Assembly: GCA_013407085.1 (NCBI GenBank)
Contig: JACCGJ010008365.1
Location: forward strand, 35,593 to 99,592
Length of the DNA: 64,000 nt
Reading direction: 5' to 3'
Source: Atriophallophorus winterbourni
Taxonomy: Eukaryota; Platyhelminthes; Trematoda; Plagiorchiida; Microphallidae
The notes beneath the pieces are model-generated. The model was not told the origin of the DNA and searched no databases. It worked only from the letters and a program-made list of their open reading frames with translations. How positions within the stretch are numbered: position 1 is the first letter of the stretch; each line of letters opens with the position of its first letter. A program made the translations under genes and the position numbers. Positions 1 to 12,112 of the stretch are shown piece after piece.

Positions 1-29
1 TCAGGACTGTTCGGGTGTTTACATAGGGA

Positions 30-230
30 AGACTTCCAGTGAAATTCACACCGCGGTCGATGTCGAAGGTGGATGTACATAAAACTCGCATGATGGCACC
101 ATAATCCTCAGCGTTCTGAATGACTACACAGTCCGATTCGAGAGGAACGATTTTTCCAGCAGCTCTCACAGTAAGAGGCAGTACTCGGCCGATTAGGTTC
201 AAATGCACGCTGACGCCTGTGATCTACGAT
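30..230 (-). repeat. Dispersed coding-like segment shared with 45.73-45.91 kb
   Basis: The minus strand reads LIGRVLPLTVRAAGKIVPLE, SDCVVIQNAEDYGAIM. The plus strand at 45,731-45,905 reads NRVLTFVASAAGEIVPPESD, CLVVPKA in the same alignment. Frames are broken upstream in both. It is probably a remnant of an unrecognised mobile element or of a retrocopied gene. Confidence 0.5.
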
Positions 231-299
231 CAGCACCCGCGAGCCGTATCTGCTCTTCCTTAGCTTGGAGATGACACTTCAGACAGTGCCACCGAAGTT

Positions 300-1889
300 T
301 AAGGTCAGGAGTAAGTTCGTCTCAACTTGTAGGGTTAATGACAATAGATTTCATATCTCGTTTTCAAACGTAAATGTACCGCAAGTGCGGTTTGCTCAAT
401 GGTTGACTTCTTCATTTAAATTCACCATAGAGTTGATCTTTTAAAATGGGAGGAGTTTCCATTCTGTACACATGACCCAGTCATTGTGGGCGGCGCTTTC
501 CTAGTAGGGTGAACATGCTTTGTAGTCCAGCTTTGGATTTTATTTCTTGTTAGATTTAAAAACTCGGGTTTAGTAGTGTTGAAATGCTTGAATTTCAGTG
601 AAGAAGAGGGTTTTCTGTTATTTCTCACGCCTAAGATTATTTATAAGTCAATGTAAAGTCAATAAATGCTGCGAAATTTGGCATTCCAACGTATTAAACT
701 ATCTGCGTTGCAACAATCATGACATATATTTGCTTCTATGATTGCATACTGTGTTTATTATAGAGGCAATTGCTTCTTCAACTATGAAACTTAAATCTCG
801 AAGTATGAGTTCGTTTTCGTCTCTTATGGCTCAAACGGAACAAGAAAGCAAATGAAAGTAAAAACGATTGTTAGTTAAAATTTCAATCTCACCGAATACG
901 AGGAACTCAATTTTCTGAGAACCTCAGGACGAATAGTGATAACAGCGACGATGCATGTCTCATCGATTGTCTCCGTTTCGGATTGTTCGCTCGAGAGCTC
1001 ACCCGACATTCGGCCTGAAATTTGTTAGCAATGTACAACAATCATGCTTTCAAATGTAATCAGCATAAAAAACATTTTTGGTATTTGTTTGGGGGCTGGT
1101 TTAAGCGATACATCGCGGGTTTGAAGCCATTTCTGCGATTGTACATCAATATTATTGTGCATAACCAGATTTATCAATCGTATTTGAGTGTGCAATGTCT
1201 ACCAGCATAACCGAGCAAATTAATTAAGCAGTTAGCATCATGCCTAAACCTTAATTAAAGTTAAACTTGGAAGTCACCCTTGATCAGATTAGCGGGACGA
1301 AAGACTGAATGACTGATCAACAAAGTCAATCTCAAATCAATGGAAATGACCAGTTTCACGAGTGCTCAAATGTGGTATGTTAGTGCAGTGTATATGAGCA
1401 CTCCGAGAATCGTAAAAACTTTGAAACCCGAGAATCAATAGATTTGCTTCTCGTTAAACGTTTAATTTGTATTCTAGCCAGAGGGTAAATCACATCGAAC
1501 GTATCACTTCGCGTTACCAACACGGTTAGATCACCGGAGCTATAGCTCAATTTTCTTCGTTATAGAAACTGAAGCTACTTACCAATTTAATTAACTTACA
1601 ATTAATTTATTAACAATCACTTGATTATTAATTTCAATTTATTTTCAAATTCTCAATGGTACTGAAATTTAGTTAATAGTGATTATCACGAATTGTAAAT
1701 TATTGCCAATAATATTTTTCAAGAGTCGCCTTACGATTTTTTGTTAAATTAATCCAAAGCATTACCGTTGTATACGTTTGTCCGTAGTAAATGCAATATT
1801 GCTCAACCGCTTGGAAATACTAAATATTAATAAATTAAATGGTATAATGATTAAGTTATGTACCCATCTTGAACTATTAACAAACGTAT
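300..1889. other. AT-rich intergenic DNA, no gene seen
   Basis: Only short open frames without conserved motifs (for example around 422-628 and 1,022-1,210). No RNA gene or repeat I recognise. Confidence 0.6.
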
Positions 1890-2035
1890 ACTTGTTGGCC
1901 ACTGTTCAATAGAGTTCTTACAAAAAACCACGATGTTCAAATACAGAATCTCCAAGTGATTCTTGGTCAAGCACTCAGTGTTTATTAATGAACAATATAT
2001 TGTAGCGTGTAAATGATGGGGACATGAGCATCACA
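1890..2035 (-). repeat. Hammerhead-family repeat fragment, head-to-head with a plus-strand piece
   Basis: Minus-strand copy of the body of the 241-bp family (GTGCTTGACCAAGAATCACT on the reverse strand), next to a plus-strand piece of the ribozyme-adjacent segment (GCGTGTAAATGATGGGGACA, 1,996-2,015). The two pieces are in opposite orientation, as at 26.3 kb. The ribozyme core itself is missing. Confidence 0.6.
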
Positions 2036-2204
2036 AAATAATGAACTAGAAACAGATTTAATAGGACATGATCTTAGGTTATAGATTGTAATATATTCAA
2101 TAGGCACGAACGAAATTTGAACTTGAAGATTGAGCGTCGGTGTGCTCAACAATTAATATAATATTACAGTTATTACATTATTAATATTCCAATTGCAACA
2201 ATTG

Positions 2205-2640
2205 AGCATGCATCGCAAGCTTGGAATCCCTGGTTTAAAAGGATATACTATTGCTAGATGAAATATGTTATCGTACAACCAAACTCCCGAGTGGTTTCCG
2301 GAAACTAACGTAGGAGAGACGAATGCAAAAACTGAGACTCAGCATCCCTTTCACAGATGCTTCTGATTGATATGATACTTACATATCAAATATTATTTGC
2401 CCCACATTATCCTTTCGAATACAGTGAGTCACAACAAACATGCAGCCACTCAGTGACACTACAATTCCCCCATTCCCGTATTATTAGTCACCGACATTTT
2501 CATCTGTACGTGTCTGTTTCCTTTGGAATGCGCTCCCCGAAATTATTATTACCGCTCCCAGCGTCGAAACTTTCATTCGAAATTTTGACACTAATTTGTT
2601 GCATAATATTTTGACGACACCTGCGTATTGACTCATGTTA
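2205..2640 (+). pseudogene. CR1-type LINE, C-terminal fragment
   Basis: Degenerate C-terminal part of the reverse transcriptase protein. The frame at 2,357-2,614 includes LQFPHSRIISHRHFHLYVSV and SFGMRSPK, the region read as IPHSRLxCRRYFxSVRxCFLWN in intact copies. It is closely similar to the fragment at 17.23-17.87 kb. Confidence 0.6.
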
Positions 2641-3489
2641 AGTATTCAACTGGACTATACGTGACATTACTATGATGTGGTAATTTTGAAGCAATATGAC
2701 CATAAATGTTTGAATCTTTAAGTTAAATAAACAAAAAATGCTGATTAAAGAACTTAGTTTCACGATTCACATCAAAAATCGTCATCTAAGAATTTCATTG
2801 GCTTTTAATCATTTCAAGGCACAATGAAGTTGTGCGTATTGTACTTATCTGAAGTTAGTAAACGGTTCGATAACGTGGTGTGGGTAATCTCATGTGGCGC
2901 GAAAGCTTAAGATCGCTCAGTTTCTATTCATACATGTGTTTTACTGTATCCAAAAATGCATCATATTTCGAAGTTATATTGTGTGCCACAATGTTATTCA
3001 CATTATATTCAAAATAAAACTTTGTCTACCGAAACTACCGCTATTAAGATACGAGATGGAACTTACGGGTGCATGGTACAGAACGTTTGTAATGGAGTCG
3101 TGAGTAAATACACATATATTTTTGAGGGTAGAAGAGGGTGTCCAATACCTATCTGCTTACTCCCACAACAAATAAGACGAATATATATGTGTGCCTGTGT
3201 AAATATTCTATCGATGAATCACATTACAAACAAACCTATTGGTTTATGATCACTCATTTCAGTTAAATCTGATTTTTCTCATGCTCTTGATAATTACTGG
3301 TGCATAGCATTTGCATAGTCAACCAACAAGAAAATTGTATAAAATCACACACCATTTGATTCCTCGGACGAAGATTGATACGACAACTGTTCGATTGAGG
3401 AAAAAAGAAAAAAATGTTTTATTTAATTGGATAATTAATTAAACAAAGTACAGTATAAAGTGGCGGTTAAACATGACGAGCTTTGCACA
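2641..3489. other. AT-rich intergenic DNA, no gene seen
   Basis: Overlapping short frames at 2.9-3.25 kb lack motifs, splice context or similarity to anything else in the window. Confidence 0.6.
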
Positions 3490-3605
3490 AAGTTATTCTT
3501 GAATGCCACTGTTAAACAGGGTTCGTACAACGAACCACGGTGTTCAAACACAGAATTAAATAGTGATTCCTAGTCAAGCACTCAAGGCGCTCATGAATGA
3601 TTAAA
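3490..3605 (-). repeat. Hammerhead-family repeat fragment
   Basis: Minus-strand copy of the family body with the hairpin GGTTCGTACAACGAACC, then GTGTTCAAACACAGAAT and AGTCAAGCACTCAAGGCGCT. It aligns with the reverse complement of the 36 kb units. No ribozyme core is present. Confidence 0.65.
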
Positions 3606-4394
3606 GTTAGGTGTTGCACTTACATACCTCAACGAGTGACGATTTGTAAATAAATATGGTCAATTCAAAATCTGATTAATAATACTCGTTGGAATTCATT
3701 TATTGATTACGTCCAAGATACATATTTTTAGAGAATCAAAATGTGTTGTTTGTTGCATAATGATTTGGATTTATTTATTTTAAATAAATATATTGTACAA
3801 ACGATAATTTTCAAAACGTATTTTTCATGTCAAATAAATGTAAAATTTTGGAAATAACAGATAAGGGATGTCGTTGATTATTTTAATTATAATTTCAGCT
3901 ATTGATTGATTTGCATTTTATGAGTCAAAAAATGATACGAAACACTATTTGACATTAGTTATTCGTGGTTCGATTACCTGTTTATTGTCAGCGTTGTGAG
4001 CTCCATCTGGTAGAACGTTCATAGCTCAATGATAGTGTTTTTAAATGATTATGTTTAACCCTTTGTCTACGGTAATTGATATACGTATTTTATGATACTT
4101 TTGTGTTATTCGGCTTAATTATGGCATAAATAAAACACACGATTAATTTTTATGGATCAGATGCCAGACGCCGCCTGACAAGTGCAATCCGATGGTGACT
4201 GAAGGTACCGACGGAAGCTACTGAGCAATCGACTGCTTATTTGAGGTGGTAAGTAGAGTTACCGTCAGTAGACAAAGGGTTAAGTTAGTATTGCGTTCCC
4301 ACATCGCCACGCACTTACGCTCAACAACCGGCTTCTAAGTTTTTGCAGTCATCTGGTGGAGACAGTGATGGTTAGGTCCAATAAGCTTTGAAAC

Positions 4395-4740
4395 AGTGGA
4401 GAAGTATTAAACAAAGTTAAACTTGAATTGAACTGTTAGATAGGCCTCGCCCAAGAACCCCTGATGTTCTAACATGGAATCACAGCGTGATTCCCGGTTG
4501 AGCGCGTGAAATGTTAGCACATTGGTCACTTCTAGCTTGACCGGGAGTCATGCTGTTATTCTGACTTTGAACATCGTGGTTCGTTCTACGAACCATATTG
4601 ATCATTGGTATTCAAGTATAACTTTGTTTAAGATTTAGTTAATTCTGATCAAGCACTAGGATAGCTTTCAGGAGCGAAGAGTGTCCCATTTCTAAGGCAT
4701 TTTATAGGGTTCGTACAACAACCCAGTATTACGGTGGTTT
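4395..4740. repeat. Inverted pair of hammerhead-family repeats
   Basis: A minus-strand copy (about 4,395-4,510, from AACAAAGTTAAACTTGAAT to GAATCACAGCGTGATTCC) faces a plus-strand copy (about 4,525-4,640, with CATCGTGGTTCGTTCTACGA and ending AAGTATAACTTTGTT). A further minus-strand scrap (GGGTTCGTACAACAACCC) lies near 4,690-4,710. Together they form an imperfect palindrome of roughly 240 bases. Confidence 0.6.
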
Positions 4741-6759
4741 CTGGTAATGATTCGTTTCTTTACATGATTCAGCAATCAGACTTCAAAATGGTTGTAGATC
4801 CTAAGATCAGAAGCGGTCCAATTGACGTAGACATCTTCTTCAAATGTATGATGAAGCTTTTATGTTACAAATGAAGTGGTGGAAAGTGGAAGTGGACCCA
4901 CGCTCACAATAATTGATAAATTGCATATTTCTTTCACGTGTGTGTTCATTCTTCTATGGTGTCCGTATCTTTTCGGGACCCACCATTCATTTTCGATGTG
5001 GGATTATATTCTGTTATGAATGTATAGCAGGAATACGTTCGCTGCTTTCTACGAGTGCAATGCCTTTCAGTGTGATGTTCACGGATCTCAGTTGGTGTTA
5101 ACACTTTATGAATACTCACCTAATCCTTGCTCAGATTTAATTTAAGTGATGTGAGCGAAAACAAAAACTGTTTGAGGATGTTTATTCTTGAAAGGTTGAA
5201 AACACAAATCAGAATTTCTTTGTAAATACAAATCTAAAATTTAATTTGACTGATTTTTAAACTATTTGCATGATATAGTAATTTCACCAGTGAACATCAT
5301 CCTCTCAGTACGGTAAAGGAAATTATACTTTAAAATACTAAATAATAAACTTTGCTGGAAATACTCCATCAAAAATACACTGTTCTAAAAGCAAACAGCA
5401 GAGAAGCTAAATTTCTTAAGATATAAAAATCCGCTACTTATGTCTCTGATTTTCACTTACATCTGTTCGGTGGTTTATTTCTTCTCGGCCGTAAAATCGA
5501 CAGTAGAAAAATTCTGGATCCATTGATGACGAAACGTTACGGAACCTGCTGAAGGATTATTAGATTCCCGTTCAGATTTTTCACATAAAAAAATTTAAAA
5601 TTGTTAACGTTTGGAGACAGGTTTCAAAAAAAAACCGTTTAAGAGTGTTTAAAGGTAGTGTTAGTCAACATGGTCATAATATCTTGGAATACTTCAGTAA
5701 CATACATTCGAAGATAAGGCTTCATTAAAACAAATTTTCCCCACCATTCCGTCCGGTAAAAGATCTTCGGGCAATGGCAATGACTATTTTCGATTAGTTG
5801 AGAGTGCATTAAGGCCAAAGGGAATGGTTTGCACGGACACCAATCTTCTATTCGGCTTCATGATAGCTACGATGGGTTCGATCCAGGACAAATAGTCCAG
5901 CGGGTTAAGGACTTCAACAACTTAAAGTCTATCAACTTCTTTGTCAAGGCTTCCAGCAATACGTAATGTACTAATCTTTTAGGAAGAAAGATTCGATTAG
6001 CATTTGGTCGTAAAATTTCGTTAAAGGGAACAAGTTTCTTGTGATTTTTAACGCTTAGTTGAAAAAAGTCATGGTTATGTCCCACTGATGTCCATGAATA
6101 TATTTCTAGTAGAAGTGGGCAAGTATTTTCGGGGTGCATGGACATATAGCTGACGGGAGAATCCAAATAAATGTAGATTACCGATTATGAAATAAAATTT
6201 CTACAATAAATAAATTTGGGGACAAATTGCTTGAACCTTACTATTACTATTATCGCTAGCGCTCTGTCTGAATTCAACGAGAATTTATACTTATGCGAAA
6301 ACGCCAGTAGTTTCAGGATACCAGGTCATCAAATTACAAAGGTGATGGACCACCTCCCTTAAAACTCACTACCCTAATCACTGTAATGATCGACTCCGTC
6401 TGACATAGTTGGGGAGTACACTGGAAAAATAACCCTAGTGACGTCAGACTAAGCACATTTAAGTCTGTCTCAGAAACACAATCTGGAGCATTGCCGTGCA
6501 AAGACACTGAACACTCAAACACAGAAGACGTTTCAAAAAACTTTAAAGGTACGGCTCTCAGGGGGTCGGACCAATAGGCGCCATCCACAAATGATCGCTA
6601 CATACCAAAACCAGTATTAACATTTCATAAACAAATGCGCAATGCTTGCGGTGCAAAATAGATGAATGAACACATTTCAGCAATCCGTTTTTAGCCGACA
6701 TATTCGCCGTAAATGTGACGAAGTTCTATGATCGAGTGAATCATTGCGAGATTGCGAAT
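4741..6759. other. Intergenic DNA, possible old CR1 sequence near the right end
   Basis: A 99-codon minus-strand frame at 5,867-6,166 (MDSPVSYMSMHPENTC, then RPNANRIFLPKRLVHYVLLE) is protein-like but unrecognised. From about 6.65 kb the plus strand has scraps that may belong to the endonuclease of the CR1 copy that follows. Confidence 0.5.
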
Positions 6760-9130
6760 TCCAACATGAGTTTGCAGCGGTGAGGTCGCTCAAGATCAGG
6801 TGACTTAGTATCTGTGTATTACCACGAGCGTCTCAAATGCACAACTGTTTCTGCTACACAGTTTGAGCTGGAGGATACCATGTGGCGTAGCTTGCGCCTG
6901 GTATAGGGAGAGAACTGCATCCTTGGTGTAACTAACCGCTCACCAAGGCTCATAGTAAAATGCTGCTAGGAATGATGGATAACGCTAGAAATCTGACGAG
7001 AATCCGATTATTAATAATGGGTGATTTCAACTTTCCACAGATTCACACCAAAAAATTGCACCAGCAGCATTTACTCGGGCATGGGATACACACAAGATAA
7101 CTCAAAAAGACCTATCCTGGGAAATGTCCGAAACAAGGTGAAGTCCTCAATTCGCAAAGACAAGCAATATCATCATTGTATGCTCATAGATGAGATAAAA
7201 CGACATCCTAAGACACTCTACACGATGGTAAACCACACGACTAAGGTTAAACAAGGAGTTTTCCAGTTCAGACAGCGGACGGCTTAACAGATAATGTCGG
7301 GATACATCTGATTCCCTAGCGACATTTTGCGCAAGTCTTTTGTCCAAAGAATATGCCCCTGCCAACACATTTGTCACGTTCAATAGAGGTGTGAAAGACC
7401 TACGTGATATCGATGTGAATCATACAGGTGTGCGAAAGCATCTACAAAGGCTAAACGTTAACAAATCCCCAGGGGAACAAGGGATAACGCCGGCTATTCT
7501 GAAGTCATGTGAGCTTGTGCTTTGAGGCACTCTATGTGAATTGTTTCAACACACACACTCAATAACGGAATCGTATCAGCTGACTGGAAAACCGGAGTTA
7601 TTACACCAGTCTGTAAAGATGACAGTCTTGTGGATCCGGTCAAGTACCGCCTGTGACTCTATTCCAGTGGTTTCTGAAGTATTGGCATGCTTTGTGTGTG
7701 AAAGTATTATCAGGCAACTCGAGAAATATCAAATGTTTTCTCAGACACAACTTGGATTTAGAAATAAATACGCTCATGCTCTTGACTTTAAACCATTGTA
7801 CGCTAGCGCTAGACGAACGGAGTTCCCTACATGGCTTTTACTTAGATATATCTAAGCTGTCGACCGAGTTGATCACAGTTTACTACTTAGGAAGCTAAAG
7901 GATGTTGGCCTAAATGGAAATCTATTATCATGGTTCGAATGTTACCTGTCTGAACGCAAAGCGAATGTCTAAATAGATGGCGGAATTTACCGAACTAGTG
8001 AGGATACAAATGGTTTCCCACAAGGTTCAGTATTCGGTCAAATACCGTCCTGAATATTTATTAATGATCTACCGAAACTGGCACGCTGCAAACTTTTCTT
8101 TTCGTCGGCGATGTAAAAAAAATTGGACAGAGTTCAACTCTGTTTCACAAGCAGACTGAACTAAGCCGCAACAGTTCTCAATTCAAAACAAGCTGCCCTT
8201 CAAATTGTGCAAGTACCAAATGTTGCAAGTTGTGAAAAACATTCCTTTCTCATACATACTAGGCAGTGACACGCTTCAGTGGAGGATATCAGAGAAAGAT
8301 CTCGGTATCTTGATGTGTGGAAATTTGAAGAACCGTCTGCAGTGCAAGGCTGTCTTCAAGCATGCATGCAGCGTATTCGGCTTACTCAGACGAATTTTCG
8401 GAGATTTCTCACCGCACACATTGTCAAATATACTCAATACATACATACATACATTGTGGAATATACAGTACAATCTAGGACACCATGGATGGAAATAGAC
8501 ATCTTGCTCCTCTAAAGGATTTATCACAAGGCAATAAAATATTTACTGGACAGTATTATCTGTTCTTTGAGCAGCGAATAACTAGACCTGGATTGTGCAC
8601 TTTCGAGCACAAACTCATCCTAGCTAAACTAATCCTGGCATACCAAATAATCCATACGAAGGACCACCTACTGGGACATCATTTTAAAATTGATTCCAAT
8701 CTCCTGACCCACAGTCACAATCTGACCCTTCAAATCTCACGTTCCAGATTAAACTCTCGCCGCAACTTCTATGCAATCCATGTATGCTTTTTGTGGAAGA
8801 GCTTACCCCCCAGAAATTGCTTCCTCATCCAACGAAATGATCTTCAAACAAATGTTTTTATGCTGAATAATACTGTGTTGGCCCCAGTTTACTGAAATCC
8901 CCCAGTGACTCCTTCTTACATCCATGCTTGGAAAAACAAATATACCTAAACATATAATTCCGGTCGAGATTTTCTCCCTCCATATCACAATTGGAATTGC
9001 ATTTTCTCCTCCTTTGAAGCACATGGACGCAAGCATTAAATTAACGATTTGTTTGACTTTCATACATATATCCTATAGTATTGTACAGCTATTTGCTTTC
9101 TTCACCGTAGGTATTGTATCTTGAATCTTG
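6760..9130 (+). pseudogene. CR1-type LINE, degenerate copy with endonuclease end and reverse transcriptase
   Basis: Pieces of a CR1 polyprotein in order but in shifting frames: an endonuclease end (TQFELEDTMWRSLR, then RLLIMGDFNFPQI near 7,010-7,040), the linker (YTMVNHTTKVKQGVF), NKSPGEQGITPAILKS (about 7,460), reverse-transcriptase scraps at 7.6-8.1 kb, KDLGILMCGNLKNRLQCKAV (8,295) and RLNSRRNFYAIHVCFLWKSL (8,745). It ends with the family's 3' UTR (TATAGTATTGTACAGCTATT) and TTGAATCTTGAA near 9,130. Many stops and frameshifts show it is old. Confidence 0.85.
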
Positions 9131-9639
9131 AAAAAAGTATAATCTTCTAATGTAACAAAACCTCGCGTTTCGGCAGTATAATCAAACCTGCTCCAGCATT
9201 CATGAAACTGGCTTTACTTTTTGTTGTCAAATACATCTGAATCAAGTTTAAAAATCATTTCCTTACCAACAACTGGATGTTGTTTAATTTGCTATTTTGC
9301 TCGCATGTTTATACAGGTCATAAGCTAAGATAAAAGCTAATCATTGTTTCCTGACAACTCTCCAGTGATTAATGTATTACTTGTTAATGCCTTCTTCACA
9401 GCTTGAATATTTATTATTATTGTTGTTGATATTATTATTATTATACATCATATTATATTTATGATTTCATTTAATCATTCACGAAACATACTCACATGCG
9501 ATTCGAACTGGAGATTCATCATTAAGATTGATGATCACCGATCCACTTGAATAAGTTTTCTACGGTCCTTATTGGTGCAAATTGCACCTATCAAGTTGTA
9601 GTACACACCGACCTAGAGAGTAAAAGTGAGATACGGCGA

Positions 9640-9725
9640 ATAGGATTTGTTTAATTTATATACGTATATCCTATGGTATTGTACAGCTATTATCTTTTTT
9701 CGACATAAATCTTGAATCTACTTTG
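9640..9725 (+). mobile_element. CR1-type LINE 3' end fragment
   Basis: Carries TATATCCTATGGTATTGTAC, AGCTATTATC and ends ACATAAATCTTGAATC, matching the 3' end at 9.07-9.13 kb. It is extremely 5' truncated. Confidence 0.65.
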
Positions 9726-9859
9726 ACGTATAATTTTGTGAGATTAAATAAAAGATACTAAAAAGGAAGTGTTTTATGGTAAACTATTTCAGAGAATTCC
9801 ACACGTATTGGTCAAACACAACTTGAATGGATAGCATTGCCTTACACGATCGATTCTTT

Positions 9860-10197
9860 CCATCTAACAATTTAACATAACTTGACTTTTATACAAGTAA
9901 GATCTTGTTACCGGACAGCGATTCGTTTGACTAGTTCGTAACATTCTCGGTGCGAATCCGAAACTATTGTACAAAATTGTGAATGACAGAACCAAACTCA
10001 AACCAGGTGTTTTCCCGATCATGACAGAAGAAGGTTTGACTGTCACAGTCCAAGAGACGGCGGATGCGCTTGCGTGATTTTACTCTCAAGTCTACTGCCC
10101 TAAAAAGCAATTATTGCATCATGAATTATCAAACACTGTAGAACCACTAACTGAGCCCGTGATCGATCAACTGGTGGTAGAGCGACACTGACGTCGA
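9860..10197 (+). pseudogene. CR1-type LINE, N-terminal linker upstream of the 492-residue frame
   Basis: In the same frame as the following reverse transcriptase: PKLLYKIVNDRTKLKPGV, EEGLTVTVQETADALA, a stop, then QVYCPKKQ and LVVERH before the second stop. This is the usual linker between endonuclease and reverse transcriptase in CR1 elements. Confidence 0.75.
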
Positions 10198-11676
10198 TTG
10201 AATACAAAGAAATCTCCCGAGGAGGATAATAATACCCCTGCGATTATTCATGTGCGTTATAGAGAGCTTTCAAATAGCTTAGCTGCGGTTTTCATCCAGA
10301 GTCTTGGTGAAGATTGTGTACCTTCGGCTTGGAAAGCGGGTGTGGTAACACCAATTTACAAAGGTGGCAGTCGTTCTGACGCAGCAAATTACAGACCTGT
10401 AACGATGCTACCATGTATTTTAAAAATTATGGAGCGCATTATATCTGAATGTATTGTGGGTCAGCTTGAAGCACGACGTCTTTTGTCAGCAGCACAACAC
10501 GGGTTCCGCCGGACCAGATCTTGTCTTTCGAATTTACTGATCACACTAAATGATTGGACGATGTCGCTCGATCAAGGCTATACGGTACATGCTTGTTATA
10601 TTGATATTTCAAAGGCTTTTGACAAGGTCGACCACAGCTTGCTTCTGCAAAAGCTAGTGCGATATGGAATAACAGGTAACTTACTATCGTGGCTAACAGA
10701 TTATCTGACCGATCGGCACGTGCGAGTTCGCATTGACGGAGTATTGTCGAAAAGTATCGATGTCACGAGCGGGGTGCCTCAAGGTTCAGTGCTCGGACCT
10801 ATTCTTTTCCTCTTATATATAAATGATATAACTGAAATAGTGCGATGCAAGCTCGTTCTTTTTGCAGATGACATTAAAATATGGAAGCAAATCCGATCTA
10901 ATGAAGATTGTTTAATGCTGCAAAACGACTTGGATGCTCTGTATCGCTGGTCTCTAGAGAATCAAATGCCTTTCAGCCTACGTAAATGTCATATGTTACA
11001 GCTTGGCCGTAACTGCGAATATACATACCATCTAGGCCACGATATCCTAAATTGGACCACCGCTGAAAAGGACCTCGGAATTTTGATTACTAATAACCTG
11101 AAACCGAATATGCATTGTAGAAAAGTGTTTAATCGGGCATGTGGTATATTAGGAATCCTGAGAAGAATTTTCGGACGGTTCTCACCCAAAACAATTCCTC
11201 GTATTTTAAATACTTACATCCATCCAACGATGGATTATTTGATCCCAGCCTGGGCACCGTGGTTGCGTAAAGACATCGAGATCCTGGATCGAATATACCA
11301 CAAAGCTACAAAGTTAGTTGAAGGGATGCAGCGGGTCCCGTATCAAGAGCGAATGGCCATCCTTGGTTTGCGTGATTTTACACGAAGACGAATGAGGATC
11401 GACCTGATTCTGGCTTACAAGATACTGCGGATCGAAAACCATCCGCTTAGCGAACTAATAAAAGTAAACTCCCCTCGAAATACACGCAGTCACTCGTGTT
11501 GCCTCGAAATACCGCACTCAAGACTTGATTGTCGTCGCTATTTCTTCTCTGTGCGTATCTGCTTTCTATGGAATGCGCTACCGCAAGATGTTGTGAATGC
11601 AACGACAATTGATGTTTTCAAATCGAAATTGGATGCATACGTCAAACAAAACCCTGAATTTGGCCCGGTGTATTGA
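10198..11676 (+). CDS. CR1-type LINE reverse transcriptase, 492-residue open frame
   Basis: Best preserved CR1-like copy. The frame covers almost the whole reverse transcriptase: VVTPIYKGGSRSDAANYRPV, CYIDISKAFDKVDHSLL (motif A), VTSGVPQGSVLGPILFLLYI (motif B) and LVLFADDIKIW (catalytic FADD), then the thumb region EKDLGILITNNLKPNMHCR, ILNTYIHPTMDYLIPAWAPW and the C-terminus RYFFSVRICFLWNALPQDV. There is no ATG here; the open frame starts at a TTG only because an in-frame TGA (10,189-10,191) precedes it. Another stop lies near 10,077, and the endonuclease is missing, so the copy is 5' truncated and not autonomous. It resembles CR1-clade elements of flukes (SR1/Pido type). Confidence 0.9.
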   Translation: MNTKKSPEEDNNTPAIIHVRYRELSNSLAAVFIQSLGEDCVPSAWKAGVVTPIYKGGSRSDAANYRPVTMLPCILKIMERIISECIVGQLEARRLLSAAQHGFRRTRSCLSNLLITLNDWTMSLDQGYTVHACYIDISKAFDKVDHSLLLQKLVRYGITGNLLSWLTDYLTDRHVRVRIDGVLSKSIDVTSGVPQGSVLGPILFLLYINDITEIVRCKLVLFADDIKIWKQIRSNEDCLMLQNDLDALYRWSLENQMPFSLRKCHMLQLGRNCEYTYHLGHDILNWTTAEKDLGILITNNLKPNMHCRKVFNRACGILGILRRIFGRFSPKTIPRILNTYIHPTMDYLIPAWAPWLRKDIEILDRIYHKATKLVEGMQRVPYQERMAILGLRDFTRRRMRIDLILAYKILRIENHPLSELIKVNSPRNTRSHSCCLEIPHSRLDCRRYFFSVRICFLWNALPQDVVNATTIDVFKSKLDAYVKQNPEFGPVY

Positions 11677-11830
11677 AGCAACATGAACCCAGAAAAATAT
11701 TAACAATGTGATTTTGATTAAATTTTTCTTTTTGCAATAGTTGTCATCCAATGGTACGTGTAAAGCATTAGCTTTTTATCACCATAAAATCTTGATTCTT
11801 GATTCTTGTGTGTTTGAAAAGTAGGAGCCA
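11677..11830 (+). mobile_element. CR1-type LINE 3' UTR with terminal short repeats
   Basis: The sequence TTGTCATCCAATGGTACGTG, AAAGCATTAGCTTTTTATCA ends in copies of CTTGATT. The same 3' end, with TTGAATC or TTGAA units, is seen at 9.1, 9.7, 12.1, 14.55, 16.1 and 24.35 kb, so it defines the family's 3' terminus. Confidence 0.75.
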
Positions 11831-12112
11831 GTGATTGACGAAGTCGAAATCCTTACTTAATTTAAGATAGATTACTTCTACCACATTATTATTATCCATG
11901 TTTTCAGTAGCGTAGTTTATGCAGCACTGCAAGTTAGTTAGAGCTGACCTATCTCACATTAATAAATTTTCTCGGGTATCCAGTAAACTGTTAACATGTT
12001 ATCATCGCTTCTGATTTCGTTTCAGAGTAGGGAGAAGCAAAGCTGACGTTGTGTCTATCGACTACAGTTAACTACAAATCGAAATGAGTAGCGAGGAATG
12101 CGAAATTCAATT

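Noticed and set aside
5867..6166. 99-codon minus-strand frame as a gene
   Set aside because: Protein-like composition but no recognised domain, no splice context and a position among decayed retroelements; reported only within the gap entry.
7147..7383. Minus-strand frame MNVTNVLAGAYSLD
   Set aside because: Opposite strand of a degenerate CR1 copy.
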